Positions 17,621 to 26,401 of a DNA stretch of 64,000 nt are shown piece by piece. Numbering within the stretch: position 1 is the first letter of the stretch; each line of letters begins with the position of its first letter. The translations under genes and the position numbers were made by a program. Source of the stretch: Rhodanobacter sp. ANJX3 (GTDB lineage Bacteria; Pseudomonadota; Gammaproteobacteria; Xanthomonadales; Rhodanobacteraceae); NCBI RefSeq assembly GCF_014200755.1, contig NZ_JACHCM010000004.1:62001-126000 (forward strand). The letters run 5' to 3'. The notes below the pieces were generated by a model that was not told the origin of the DNA, did no database searches, and saw only the letters and a program-made list of their open reading frames with translations.

Positions 17621-18127
17621 GGCTTGCTCCTTAGATGGGTAATAGGCGCCGGCCCGCGCAACGTGATTTACCGGCACCGCCTTAGATTGCCACTAGCCTA
17701 GAAATGTCCTTGGTAAGGCCGAGTGAAGACCATCTTGAACGATTCTCGTTGCCGCAAGGGCGGCTGCGCGATGGCGTAGCGCGGCAGAAATCCGAAGGGT
17801 TTGCTCGAGCAGCAGTCGGTACGGCTGCGGACTGACCGCTGAGTTTCATTGGCCGCCTTCGACCTTAGACTTCCGCCAACGTCGACAGCAGACAAGGGCA
17901 TTCGGCCAGATATGGCATCCGCTGCGTGACACATGATGCAGTATCGCCGTTAGCGGGACACGAAAATCCCTGGAACTTGGAACTTCTGCGGATACATCGC
18001 CGCGCACGCCGCACGACGTAATTGGCGCCCATCTCGGCCAATAAGCGAACATGCAAATAGACGCTTTGTTCGTGTGCTGCTCCAATAACGTCGAATTTCC
18101 TGGCGCTCGTGCCAAGTTCTTGCAGAT
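17621..18127. other. 507-bp gene-free stretch, decayed sequence
   Basis: No open frame here has a homologue I recognise or the codon pattern of the neighbours; the small frames at 17698-17934 and 17846-18115 look accidental. GC is visibly lower than in flanking genes. Three phrases of a similar kind recur: GGCCGAGTGAAGACC near 17718, CGGCCAGATATGGCATCC near 17904, and CGGCCAATAAGCGAACATG near 18036. They resemble the decayed GGCC-centred repeats found between genes in many proteobacteria, but that is only an impression. Confidence 0.4.
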
Positions 18128-18778
18128 TCAGCGAACCCGATAGGCACGCAAGAAGGTGGCCACGCCGGCCTTTGCGATGGTTTCGATTTCTGCCGCCGCC
18201 GTATCCGGGCATTCGTCGCAAGCGCAAAGGCGACGGAGCAGCAGATCGCCCTTGATCAACGACATGAACTGGATGGCCGCCGTCTTGACGCATGGAATAT
18301 CCAGCACGCCATCATCGACCGCATCTTGAAACAGCCGCTCCATCAAACGATGGTTTCGGGCGGGCCCTTCCTCCCAAAGCAGCTTGCCGTAGCGGGGGTT
18401 GCCTTGACGGCAATCGCTGAGAATCGCGCGAAACGTACCGATGCTGTCGGTCTGACAGTCGATCAGCATATGCGCGTTGGAGATCCTTTTCAGGATCTCG
18501 CCGATATCGACCTTCGGATCGTAGGCGTAGATTTCTTCCGGCAGCCAGTCTTGCACCCGTGATCGAATGACTTCACGAAAAAGATTGTCCTTGTCACCAA
18601 AATGGCTGTACACGGTGAGTTTGGATACACCGGCGTCGGCTGCGATCGCATCCATGCTGGTTCCGGCGAATGCATTGCGCACGAACAATGCCTTGGCTGC
18701 CGCGAGAATCGCCGCACGCTTTTCCATATCCTTCGGGCGGCCTGGCCCCTGAGGTCTGATTTGCGCGCTGATACTCAT
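18128..18778 (-). CDS. TetR/AcrR family transcriptional regulator
   Basis: A 216-residue one-component regulator. The N-terminal helix-turn-helix spans about residues 20-65 (ILAAAKALFVRNAF, then AIAADAGVSKLTVYSHFGDK). The C-terminal ligand domain contains HMLIDCQTD and a CACDECPD segment, resembling the AefR-like subgroup. It carries four cysteines in the second half, which might be redox or metal sensitive; that is speculation. It is divergent from the Pcm-like gene and tolC, so an efflux-related target is plausible but unproven. Confidence 0.9.
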   Translation of the reverse strand: MSISAQIRPQGPGRPKDMEKRAAILAAAKALFVRNAFAGTSMDAIAADAGVSKLTVYSHFGDKDNLFREVIRSRVQDWLPEEIYAYDPKVDIGEILKRISNAHMLIDCQTDSIGTFRAILSDCRQGNPRYGKLLWEEGPARNHRLMERLFQDAVDDGVLDIPCVKTAAIQFMSLIKGDLLLRRLCACDECPDTAAAEIETIAKAGVATFLRAYRVR

Positions 18779-18811
18779 GCCCGCACCTTCACAAATGATG
18801 ATTCGAGCTTT

Positions 18812-18841
18812 ATTATACGCAGCGGTTCAATTATTTTCCAA
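18812..18841 (-). promoter_or_regulatory. Candidate promoter of the TetR gene
   Basis: On the minus strand TTGGAA (18841-18836) and a perfect TATAAT (18817-18812) are 18 bp apart, ending 33 bases before the TetR start. It lies in the 273-bp divergent region, so the encoded repressor could act here. Confidence 0.6.
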
Positions 18842-19051
18842 ACACTTGTTTCAAAGCGTTCAGACGCGGCGCATGCAGACATCGGCGGATCGCCAGGTGA
18901 CGGCAGTCAGCCGGTTGCGGTGACTTCCGGCACTTCGAAGGCCGCACGACAACCGGCAGTCTGTCATCGTGCCTCGTCCACTACGTTGTCGGGCTCCCGC
19001 TGCTGCAATTATTCTTTTCCACCTTATTTGATCGACACGGGACACGAAACA

Positions 19052-19711
19052 ATGGCAATGAACTTCGATCAAGCGCGCTCGAACATGGTGGAAAACCAGG
19101 TGCGCCCTTGGGAAGTGCTCGATGGCCGAGTACTGGACGTCATCGGCAAAATTCGTCGCGAAGACTTCGTCGCCGCTGCACACCGTCAGCTCGCCTTTGC
19201 CGACCTTTGTCTGCCGCTTGGTCACGGCGAAGTCATGATGAAGCCGGTGGTCGAGGGCCGCGTGCTGCAGGCGCTGGATCTCAAGCCGACCGATCGCGTG
19301 CTTGAAATCGGCACCGGCTCGGGCTTTCTTACCGCCTGCCTGGCCAGCCTCTCGGCCCACGTCACCAGCGTGGACATCCATGCCGACTTCACGATGGACG
19401 CCACCAAGAATCTGCAAAAGGCCGGCATCCACAACGTCGCCCTCGTCACTGGCGAAGCCGTCGAGGGCTGGCAGCCGGATGAATTATTCGATGCGCTGGT
19501 GGTTACCGGTGCGGTGTCGAGCATACCGGCGCGCTGGCTGAGCTGGCTGAAGACGGATGCGCGCGCGCTGGTCGTTCGTGGCCAGTCGCCCGTGCAGCAT
19601 GCCACCTTGCTGACCCACGAAGGCGCCGGACGCTATCGGGAAGAGACGCTTTTTGAAACCGATCTCCCCTATCTCACTCACGCCGAACCGCTGAAGCGTT
19701 TCGTCTTTTAA
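19052..19711 (+). CDS. Protein-L-isoaspartate O-methyltransferase family protein
   Basis: SAM-dependent methyltransferase of 219 residues related to Pcm, which repairs isoaspartyl residues. The SAM motif LEIGTGSGFLTACLASL and the N-terminal MVENQVRPWEVLDGRVLDV are plain. It is a divergent branch: the canonical active-site stretch around the Pcm Ser is replaced by HRQLAFADLCLPLGHGEVM, typical of the Pcm paralogue linked with tolC in proteobacteria. The start ATG at 19052 has a weak ribosome site; an ATG at 19058 is also possible. tolC follows after 35 bp and is likely cotranscribed. Confidence 0.88.
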   Translation: MAMNFDQARSNMVENQVRPWEVLDGRVLDVIGKIRREDFVAAAHRQLAFADLCLPLGHGEVMMKPVVEGRVLQALDLKPTDRVLEIGTGSGFLTACLASLSAHVTSVDIHADFTMDATKNLQKAGIHNVALVTGEAVEGWQPDELFDALVVTGAVSSIPARWLSWLKTDARALVVRGQSPVQHATLLTHEGAGRYREETLFETDLPYLTHAEPLKRFVF

Positions 19712-19746
19712 GTTCGCCCCCGACCGATTCCCCCACGAGGCACCCC

Positions 19747-21177
19747 ATGCGTTTGAAGCTGCTCTCTCTGGCGTTGGCTCTCGCCGCCATTTCGCTGCCC
19801 GGCCATAGCGAAGACCTCCTCGATGCCTACCGGCAGGCGCGCGCCAACGACCCCGTGCTGCAGCAGGCCGACGCGACCAATCTTTCCACGCGCGAAGGCG
19901 TGCCGCAGGCACGTGCGCTGCTGCTGCCGCAGATTTCCGCCAGTTACGGACTGACCCAGACCAGCGGCGGCAGCTCGTCCTCCAGCAGCCTCACGGGCAC
20001 CGGCAGCAACAGTTATCTGTGCGACGGCATCGCCGCCGGAACCGGCACGTACGCCTGTACCGGCCCGCTGTCCAACAGCACGACGGGCGGCAACTCCGAT
20101 ACCGGCCACGTGCGCACGCGCAACCTGTCCGGCCAGATCGATCAGGTGATCTTCGATTTCAGCAAGATTGCCGATCTGCGGGCCGCCCATGCCACCGCCG
20201 ATGCCAGCGAGCAGACCTACCAGTCCGCCGAGCAGGACTTGTATGTGCGCGTTGCCACGGCGTATTTCACCATTCTCACCGACGAGGATGCGCTGACCTT
20301 CGCCAAGGCGAACGAAGACGCCTACAAGAAGCAGTACGACCAGGCCGACGCGCAGTTCAAGGCCGGCACCGCCGCGATCACCGGAGCGTACCAGGCGAAA
20401 GCGGCGTACGAGGCGGCCAAGGCCCAGACCATTACCGCGCAGAACACCCTCAACGACGCGCGTGAAGCGCTGACGCAGATCACCGGGCAGCCGGTCGGCG
20501 ATCTGAAGAAGCTGCGCGACGATCTGCCGCTCGATCCGCCCGTGCCGGCCGATCCGAACGCGTGGGTGCAGGATGCGATCAAGTACAACCCCAGCATTCT
20601 TTCCCAGCAGTACACCGTCACCGCTTACGAACACGATATTAGCGCGGCACGCGCCGGCCACCTGCCTACCCTCAATGCCACCGTCAGCCGTGCGAAGAGC
20701 ACCGAGTGGCTGCAAAACGGCAGCGCTTCGGCATATACCGGCAACGGCCGCTTCGGCAACACGATCGGCGTGACGCTGTCGGTGCCGATCTTTTCCGGCG
20801 GTGCAACGCAGTCGCGCGTGCGTCAGTCGATCTACCAGCGCGATGCGGCCAAGGACTCGCTGGAGTCCGAGCGCCGTCTGGTCGTTCGCACCACGCTGAA
20901 CTACTACCGTTCGGTGCTGGCGGATATCGAGGAGGTGCGATCGGGCAAGGCCGCGGTGGAATCCGGACAGAAGGCGCTCGACGCCACGCGCGCCGGGTTC
21001 AATGTCGGCACGCAGACCATCATCGACGTGCTCAACGCGATCCAGACCCTGACGTCGGCCCAGAACACGTACTCGCAGGCGCGTCACCAGCTGGTGCTGG
21101 ACAAGCTCAACCTGCGCTACTCGACCGGACGGATCGAGTACAAGGATATCCAGGCAGCCAACGTGCTGCTGCAGTAA
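19747..21177 (+). CDS. tolC: TolC family outer-membrane efflux channel
   Basis: Outer-membrane exit duct for tripartite efflux pumps and type I secretion. The 476-residue protein has a signal peptide (MRLKLLSLALALAAISLPGHSE), starts the mature chain with DLLDAYRQARANDPVL, and carries the two repeated outer-membrane-efflux domains: GLTQTSG and DQVIFDFSKIADL in the first, GVTLSVPIFSGGATQSRV in the second. A Ser/Thr/Gly-rich insert (SSSSSLTGTGSNS) with two Cys lies in the first extracellular loop. No pump genes are adjacent. Confidence 0.95.
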   Translation: MRLKLLSLALALAAISLPGHSEDLLDAYRQARANDPVLQQADATNLSTREGVPQARALLLPQISASYGLTQTSGGSSSSSSLTGTGSNSYLCDGIAAGTGTYACTGPLSNSTTGGNSDTGHVRTRNLSGQIDQVIFDFSKIADLRAAHATADASEQTYQSAEQDLYVRVATAYFTILTDEDALTFAKANEDAYKKQYDQADAQFKAGTAAITGAYQAKAAYEAAKAQTITAQNTLNDAREALTQITGQPVGDLKKLRDDLPLDPPVPADPNAWVQDAIKYNPSILSQQYTVTAYEHDISAARAGHLPTLNATVSRAKSTEWLQNGSASAYTGNGRFGNTIGVTLSVPIFSGGATQSRVRQSIYQRDAAKDSLESERRLVVRTTLNYYRSVLADIEEVRSGKAAVESGQKALDATRAGFNVGTQTIIDVLNAIQTLTSAQNTYSQARHQLVLDKLNLRYSTGRIEYKDIQAANVLLQ

Positions 21178-21215
21178 ACGCGTCGGCCGCACTCAAAACT
21201 TTGAGCATGGAAAGT

Positions 21216-21243
21216 AAAAACGGGCCATAAGGCCCGTTTTTTT
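21216..21243. terminator. Bidirectional terminator tolC / waaA
   Basis: An 11-bp stem AAAAACGGGCC / GGCCCGTTTTT with loop ATAA has T runs on both strands and sits between the converging ends of tolC and waaA. Confidence 0.92.
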
Positions 21244-21253
21244 ATACGCCTGA

Positions 21254-22522
21254 CTATTCCTGCAGCAGGCTGTCGATCATCCGCATGATGCGATGCACGG
21301 CGCCACGCTCGCGATCAAAAACCGTCTGCGCGGCCTGCCCCATACGCTCGCGCCTGGCCGGGTCCAGCAGCAGCGCCAGCACGTCTGGACCCAGCGCCTC
21401 GCTATTGGCGACGCGCTCGGCGCCGCCCTGCTGCATCAGACTGACGGTGATTTCCTCGAAATTGAACGTGTGCGGTCCCACCAGCACCGGTATCGACAGC
21501 GCTGCCGGTTCCAACACGTTATGTCCGCCGATCGGCACCAGGCTGCCTCCGACAAAAGCGACTTCCGATGCGGCAAAAAACGGCATCAGCCGACCCATCG
21601 CATCGATCACGAAGACCTGATGCATCGGCAGCGGCAGACCATCGACGCTGTAGCTGGCGGTGGTGAAACCCAGGCTGCGTACGGATTGCTCGACCATGCG
21701 GAATCGTTCCGGATGACGTGGCGCCAGCAGCAGCAGCGCATCGGGCAAGCGCTTGAGCACCTGAAGATGCGCCTGCAGCACAGCCAGTTCCTCGCCCTCG
21801 TGCGTGCTGGCCGCCATCCATACCGGCCGCCGCGCGCCCCAGTGCTCGCGCATCGCAGCGCCATCGGTGACGGCACCGCAGGGGATCGGCATGTCGAACT
21901 TTATATTGCCGGTGACCACGAGCTGTCGGGGATCGGCACCCAGCAATCGATAGCGCGCCGCGTCGGTGCGCGACTGCGCGGCGATTTGCCGGACACAGCG
22001 CAGCGAGGATCGCACCAGACTGCGCAGCGGTTTGTAGCCGCGCAGCGAACGCTCCGACAGGCGCGCATTGACGATCATCAGCGGAATGCCGCGATCGCGG
22101 CAGGCAAAATAGAGATTCGGCCAGATTTCGGTTTCCACGATGAGCGCGAGTTGCGGCCGCACGCGCTGCATGAAGCGGTTCACCGAGAACGGCAGGTCGT
22201 AGGGCAGGTAGACGTGGAACACGCTGTCGCCGAACAGCTGATGGACCCGCGCCGTGCCCGTGGGCGTTACCGTGGTGATCACCAGCGGCGCGTTCGGATA
22301 ATCGCGTTGCAGCGCCTTGATCAGCGGCTCGGCCGCATTGACCTCACCGACCGAAACGGCATGAATCCACAGGCTGCCGTTGAAGCCGGGGGCTTCGAAA
22401 ATGCCGAATCGCTCCGGCCAGCGTCGGTGATAGGGCCGCGAACGCACGCCGCGGGCCAGCAGTCGCAACACCAGCAATGGTGTGACCAGATACATCGCAA
22501 TGGTGTACAGAAAACGCAGCAA
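21254..22522 (-). CDS. waaA: 3-deoxy-D-manno-octulosonic acid (Kdo) transferase
   Basis: Inner-membrane glycosyltransferase adding Kdo to lipid A precursor. Family marks are the N-terminal membrane anchor (FLYTIAMYLVTPLLVLRLL), WPERFGIF, IHAVSVGEVNAAEPLI, ETEIWPNL, NARLSERSLRGY and, near the end, GGSLVPIGGHNVLEPA. The longest frame would start at 22627 inside the divergent acyltransferase gene; the family pattern fits a TTG at 22522 with GGCGG upstream, giving 422 residues, but an ATG at 22489 is also possible. It is divergent from the LpxL-type gene, both acting on lipid A. Confidence 0.93.
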   Translation of the reverse strand: MLRFLYTIAMYLVTPLLVLRLLARGVRSRPYHRRWPERFGIFEAPGFNGSLWIHAVSVGEVNAAEPLIKALQRDYPNAPLVITTVTPTGTARVHQLFGDSVFHVYLPYDLPFSVNRFMQRVRPQLALIVETEIWPNLYFACRDRGIPLMIVNARLSERSLRGYKPLRSLVRSSLRCVRQIAAQSRTDAARYRLLGADPRQLVVTGNIKFDMPIPCGAVTDGAAMREHWGARRPVWMAASTHEGEELAVLQAHLQVLKRLPDALLLLAPRHPERFRMVEQSVRSLGFTTASYSVDGLPLPMHQVFVIDAMGRLMPFFAASEVAFVGGSLVPIGGHNVLEPAALSIPVLVGPHTFNFEEITVSLMQQGGAERVANSEALGPDVLALLLDPARRERMGQAAQTVFDRERGAVHRIMRMIDSLLQE

Positions 22523-22603
22523 GAGAATCCGCCGATCAGCCGATAAATCAACGTTCAAGTATAGCCACAGCGATTTGTGCGAGCCGCCGCCGAAAGCGCC
22601 CGT

Positions 22604-22609
22604 TACAAT
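22604..22609 (+). promoter_or_regulatory. Candidate -10 box of the acyltransferase gene
   Basis: TACAAT ends exactly 7 nt before the ATG at 22617, so transcription should start at or next to the start codon. No good -35 is seen. The uvrD gene has the same arrangement. Confidence 0.5.
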
Positions 22610-22616
22610 GGTGCGG

Positions 22617-23543
22617 ATGCCAGGCATGCCACGCCCCCGTTTTATCCGATCGCTGCTCGCACCACGTCATTGGCCGGCGTGGGTTGGCGTTGCCGTGATC
22701 TGGCTGATCGCTCGACTTCCGTACGCCGCGTTGCTCTGGCTCGGCCGTCGCCTCGGCGGATTGGTCATGAGAGTGCCGTCGGCACGCCGGCATATCGCCG
22801 AAACCAATATCGCGCTGTGTTTTCCCGAGCTCGATGCCGCGGCTCGGCGACGGCTGGTCGACGACAATCTGCGCGACATCGGCCTGATGCTGGTGGAATT
22901 TGCGCTGGGCTGGATGGGCAGCGAAAAGAAGATCGCCAGCATCCCCATCGTCATCGAGGGTCTGGAGCATCTGGAGCAGGCGCGCGCCCGCGGTCAGGGC
23001 GTGCTGCTGGTGGGCGGCCACTTTTCGCATCTCGAACTTTGCGCGCGGCTGGTTTCGCAGCGCATTCGCATTTCCGGCATGTACCGCAAGATGGACTCGG
23101 CCGTGTTCGAGTGGGCCGTACTGCGTGCCCGGCTGGATTACGCCACCACCATGTTCGACAAGGACGACCTGCGCGGCACGGTGAAGTATCTGCGCAGCGG
23201 CGGCACGCTCTGGTACGCGCCCGATCAGGACATGCGCAGCAAGGACAGTGTCTTCGTGCCGTTTTTCGGCGTGCCGGCCGCCACCATCACGGCGACGCAT
23301 CATCTGGCGCGGCTGTCCGGCGCCGCGGTGATTCCGTTTTTCCATCGCCGCCTGCCCGATGGAACAGGCTACGCACTTCGCCTGGGCGCGCCGCTGGAAA
23401 ACTTCCCCAGTACCGACGCACTGATCGACACGGCCAGGGTGAACGGCTGCATCGAGCAGATGGTGCGCGAGTCGCCCGAACAATATCTGTGGGTGCACAA
23501 GCGCTTCAAAAGTCGACCTGAAGGGCAGCCAACGCTGTACTGA
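22617..23543 (+). CDS. LpxL/HtrB-type lipid A acyltransferase
   Basis: Adds a secondary acyl chain to Kdo2-lipid A at the inner membrane. The 308-residue product has one N-terminal membrane segment (AWVGVAVIWLIARLPYAALLW), the HX4E catalytic motif in GGHFSHLE, MYRKMD, and APDQDMRSKDSVFVPFFG. Several in-frame ATGs (22608, 22617, 22626) are possible; I use 22617 because of the upstream TACAAT box. It lies divergent from waaA. Chain length and site specificity (LpxL or LpxM) cannot be read from the sequence. Confidence 0.9.
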   Translation: MPGMPRPRFIRSLLAPRHWPAWVGVAVIWLIARLPYAALLWLGRRLGGLVMRVPSARRHIAETNIALCFPELDAAARRRLVDDNLRDIGLMLVEFALGWMGSEKKIASIPIVIEGLEHLEQARARGQGVLLVGGHFSHLELCARLVSQRIRISGMYRKMDSAVFEWAVLRARLDYATTMFDKDDLRGTVKYLRSGGTLWYAPDQDMRSKDSVFVPFFGVPAATITATHHLARLSGAAVIPFFHRRLPDGTGYALRLGAPLENFPSTDALIDTARVNGCIEQMVRESPEQYLWVHKRFKSRPEGQPTLY

Positions 23544-23654
23544 GGCGCGACAGATTCGCGACAGGAACCCGCCCGAGAATCGCGCATCGCCTGAATTAGC
23601 TGCGCTGCCAGACCGGCGGCGCATTCCGGGCAGCTCAAGGAAGACTTTGCGTCC

Positions 23655-24401
23655 ATGACTTCACCCGCCAACACCCATCTAGCGGCGATTCCGATCCTGA
23701 TGTATCACAACATCGCGCCGGCGCCGCGCGACCTTGCGGTCTACCGCAGCCTGTACGTGAGCCCCGGCGCATTCGGCCGCCAGATGTGGCTGCTGCACCG
23801 GCTTGGCTATATCGGGCTGTCCGTCACGGCGGCCGAGCCCTATCTGCGCGGCGAGAAAAGCGGGCGGGTCGCGGTCATCACCTTGGATGATGGCTACGCC
23901 GACAACCTGCAGTCCGCCATGCCGGTGCTGCAAAAATGGGGGTTCAGCGCGACCTGCTATGTCGTCAGCGGACAGATCGGTCGCTACAACAGCTGGGACG
24001 ACCAGCGCCTGGGTATTCGCAAACAGCTGATGACCACCGAGCAGCTTCGTGCATGGCGCGACGGCGGCATGGAAATCGGCGCGCATACGCGCACCCATCC
24101 CCGCCTCACCCAATGCACCGAGCCGCAGCTGCACGGCGAAATTCGCGGTTGCAAGGAAGAGCTGGAGGATCGCATCGGCAGCGAGGTAACCCAGTTCTGC
24201 TACCCGTATGGCGATGAAAACGAGCGTGTGGTCGAGGTCACCCGCGAGGCCGGCTTCCGCACGGCCACGACTACACACCGCGGCCGCGCTGTCGCTGGCG
24301 ACGACTTGTGGCGCCTGCCGCGCATGCAGATCGCGCGCCACCATCTGCTGCCGCAGTTCGCCATGAAAGTCTTTTCCGGCTACGAGGATCGGCGTCGATG
24401 A
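23655..24401 (+). CDS. Polysaccharide deacetylase (NodB fold)
   Basis: Carbohydrate esterase family 4 protein of 248 residues. The metal/catalytic motifs are present: LDDGYADN with the base Asp, and HTRTHPRL (HxxxH) for the zinc ligands, then CYPYGDENER. There is no signal peptide, so it probably acts in the cytoplasm, on a nucleotide-linked or lipid-linked sugar rather than on mature polymer. Its stop codon overlaps the start of the next glycosyltransferase (ATGA), so the two are translationally coupled and likely act on the same LPS sugar. Confidence 0.9.
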   Translation: MTSPANTHLAAIPILMYHNIAPAPRDLAVYRSLYVSPGAFGRQMWLLHRLGYIGLSVTAAEPYLRGEKSGRVAVITLDDGYADNLQSAMPVLQKWGFSATCYVVSGQIGRYNSWDDQRLGIRKQLMTTEQLRAWRDGGMEIGAHTRTHPRLTQCTEPQLHGEIRGCKEELEDRIGSEVTQFCYPYGDENERVVEVTREAGFRTATTTHRGRAVAGDDLWRLPRMQIARHHLLPQFAMKVFSGYEDRRR

Positions 24402-25522
24402 AGTTTCTATTTGTCGGCACCAACCCTGAACACACCGGCGCCGCGACCCATTTCGTGGCGCTGGCGCAGGCCATGGCGGAAGCGGGGCACGACGTCAGCG
24501 CGGTGGTCTATCCGGACGGCCTGATTTCGCACGGCTTGGCCGGATCGAACGTACGCCTGCACCATGCGCGGTTTCGCAATATCTTCGATGTGCGCGGCTA
24601 TCGCGCGGTCTTTGCCGCAGCGAAAGAACAAAAGCCCGACTGGCTGGTCGGCAATTTCGGCAAGGAATACTGGCCTCTCGTTCTTTGCGGTCGACTGCTC
24701 GGCGCGAAGGTGGCACTGTTCCGTCACCGTACGCCCGCGATGAGTCGCCTTTCCGGTTATTTCCTGCCGCGGCTGGCCGACCGCTTTTTCGCCGTGTCCC
24801 ACTATGCCCGGCAGGCGTACCTCGATAGCGGCGTTCCCGCCGAGCTGGTGCAGATTCTGTACAACCCGGTCAATCTGGGTATCTACCGGCCCGACGCCGA
24901 ACAGCACCGGCGCATTCGTCGCCAGATCGGCATACCCGAAGACGCCATCGTCGTGGGCTATTTCGGCCGCATGAGCGACGGCAAAGGCATCTTCACCCTG
25001 CTCGAAGCCGCCGGCGCGGCGATGCGCGACGAACCGCGGCTGCACTGCCTCTGGGTCGGCGACGGTCCCGATGCCGCGGTCCTGCGCGAGCGCGTCGCGG
25101 CACATCCTGAAACGGCGCACCGGCACCATTTCACCGGTTGGATGGAAGACGTACACCCCTTCTACAACGCCATCTCGATGCTGGCCTTTCCCTCCAAGCG
25201 GCCGGAAACCTTTGGCCGAGTGGCAGTCGAAGCGCAGGCTTGCGGCATACCCGTACTGGGAAGCAACGTTGGCGGTGTACCGGAAACCCTACAGGCAAAC
25301 GCGACGGGGCTGCTCCTTGAACCGGGAAACGTCCCCGCTTGGCGTGACGCGATCCTCACGCTGAGCAACGCCCATCGGCGCGAGACGATGGGCCAAGCCG
25401 CGCAAGCCTTTGTTGCCACAAACTTCAGCACGTCAGTCATCGCTGCAGCGTTTGAAAAAACGCTGACAAGTCGCCGGATTGCAGCCGTGGACGCCTCTGC
25501 GGGGCAGACGGCTTCACTATGA
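24398..25522 (+). CDS. Glycosyltransferase family 4 protein
   Basis: GT-B fold glycosyltransferase of 374 residues. The N-terminal domain opens MKFLFVGTNPEHTGAATHF; the C-terminal nucleotide-sugar domain shows VGYFGRMSDGKGIFTLLEA and the EX7E region in FPSKRPETFGRVAVEAQACG. It begins in the stop codon of the deacetylase. Its place in a cluster with waaA and an O-antigen ligase suggests LPS core extension; donor and acceptor are unknown. The longer open frame back to 24308 is an extension into the deacetylase gene. Confidence 0.92.
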   Translation: MKFLFVGTNPEHTGAATHFVALAQAMAEAGHDVSAVVYPDGLISHGLAGSNVRLHHARFRNIFDVRGYRAVFAAAKEQKPDWLVGNFGKEYWPLVLCGRLLGAKVALFRHRTPAMSRLSGYFLPRLADRFFAVSHYARQAYLDSGVPAELVQILYNPVNLGIYRPDAEQHRRIRRQIGIPEDAIVVGYFGRMSDGKGIFTLLEAAGAAMRDEPRLHCLWVGDGPDAAVLRERVAAHPETAHRHHFTGWMEDVHPFYNAISMLAFPSKRPETFGRVAVEAQACGIPVLGSNVGGVPETLQANATGLLLEPGNVPAWRDAILTLSNAHRRETMGQAAQAFVATNFSTSVIAAAFEKTLTSRRIAAVDASAGQTASL

Positions 25523-25636
25523 GCCGATCCCGGCCCTTAACCTGACTCCCGTGCACAGCCGAATCAGCGGCGACCGCTGGCGCAACGGGAGACATTTCGA
25601 TCGCATCGTAGAAACGGCGAGTCCGGTGCGGTACGT

Positions 25637-26401
25637 CTAGGGCCGGATATTTCCACGCCGCTTAGCCTCGTGCAGCTTGGCGTACTTCAAGAACGCATAG
25701 AAGGCGCCGGTAACGCTGGCGATAAACCCCGCCCAGCCATTCAGAAAATAACGCTTGCCGATGTACTGGCGCAGAAAAAAGACCGGCGGATAGAACACCA
25801 TGCGCAGCCCCGTGAAACGCTGACGCTTGCGCAGCTTGTACGCGACCATGCCGGTGGTGTAACGGTTGATCTTTTCTATTCGGGTGGCAATGTCGCTGTC
25901 GCCGTTGTTGACGAAGTCGGCGCGATGCAGGGTCTTTACCGGTCCGCGTACCTCGACGGCAGAATGGACCTCGACATCGTTCATGCCGCCGCGGCGTCGA
26001 TCGAAAAGCCGCAGGTGTCCGTTGCGCCAGCTCAAGCGGTGCTGCACAGTCCAGAACATGCGCTCGCGGCGCGGCAGGCGAAAGCCCGCATGACGAGGAG
26101 CAACTAAAGCCTCTTCAATGATCTCTCGGGTTCCAGGCGAGAGGATCTCATCGGCATCCAGGTTGAGTATCCAGTCGTGACTGGCCATGTCGTAAGCGCG
26201 CTGCTTCTGCGGGCCGTAATCGTCGAAGGGATGTACGGCCATGCGTGCACCATGCGCTTCGGCAATGCGTGCCGTGGCATCGGTGGAGCCGGAGTCGAGC
26301 ACCACGATTTCGTCGGCCCAGTCGACTTGGCGAAGGCACTCGTCCAACGTATCGGCGTTGTTGAAAGTGATCACGACCACCGACAGCGGTTCACGCGACA
26401 T
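25637..26401 (-). CDS. Glycosyltransferase family 2 protein (WaaE/KdtX-like)
   Basis: GT-A fold transferase of 254 residues. Marks are SVVVITFNNADTLDECL, the DSGSTDAT nucleotide loop, LNLDADEIL (DxD metal site) and WRNGHLRLFDRR. The C-terminus has a membrane-associated segment (FLNGWAGFIASVTGAFYAFLKYAK). This set matches the beta-1,4-glucosyltransferase family that modifies inner-core heptose (WaaE). Start chosen at ATG 26401 (MSREPLS), which overlaps the ligase gene by 11 bp. It is the last gene of a three-gene minus-strand operon. Confidence 0.9.
   Translation of the reverse strand: MSREPLSVVVITFNNADTLDECLRQVDWADEIVVLDSGSTDATARIAEAHGARMAVHPFDDYGPQKQRAYDMASHDWILNLDADEILSPGTREIIEEALVAPRHAGFRLPRRERMFWTVQHRLSWRNGHLRLFDRRRGGMNDVEVHSAVEVRGPVKTLHRADFVNNGDSDIATRIEKINRYTTGMVAYKLRKRQRFTGLRMVFYPPVFFLRQYIGKRYFLNGWAGFIASVTGAFYAFLKYAKLHEAKRRGNIRP

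Noticed and set aside
17846..18115. Small Cys/Trp-containing open frames in the gene-free region
   Set aside because: No homology that I recognise, no ribosome site, and codon use unlike the neighbours.
19708..21192. 494-codon frame opposite tolC
   Set aside because: Shadow frame; Gly/Arg/Val-rich without domains.
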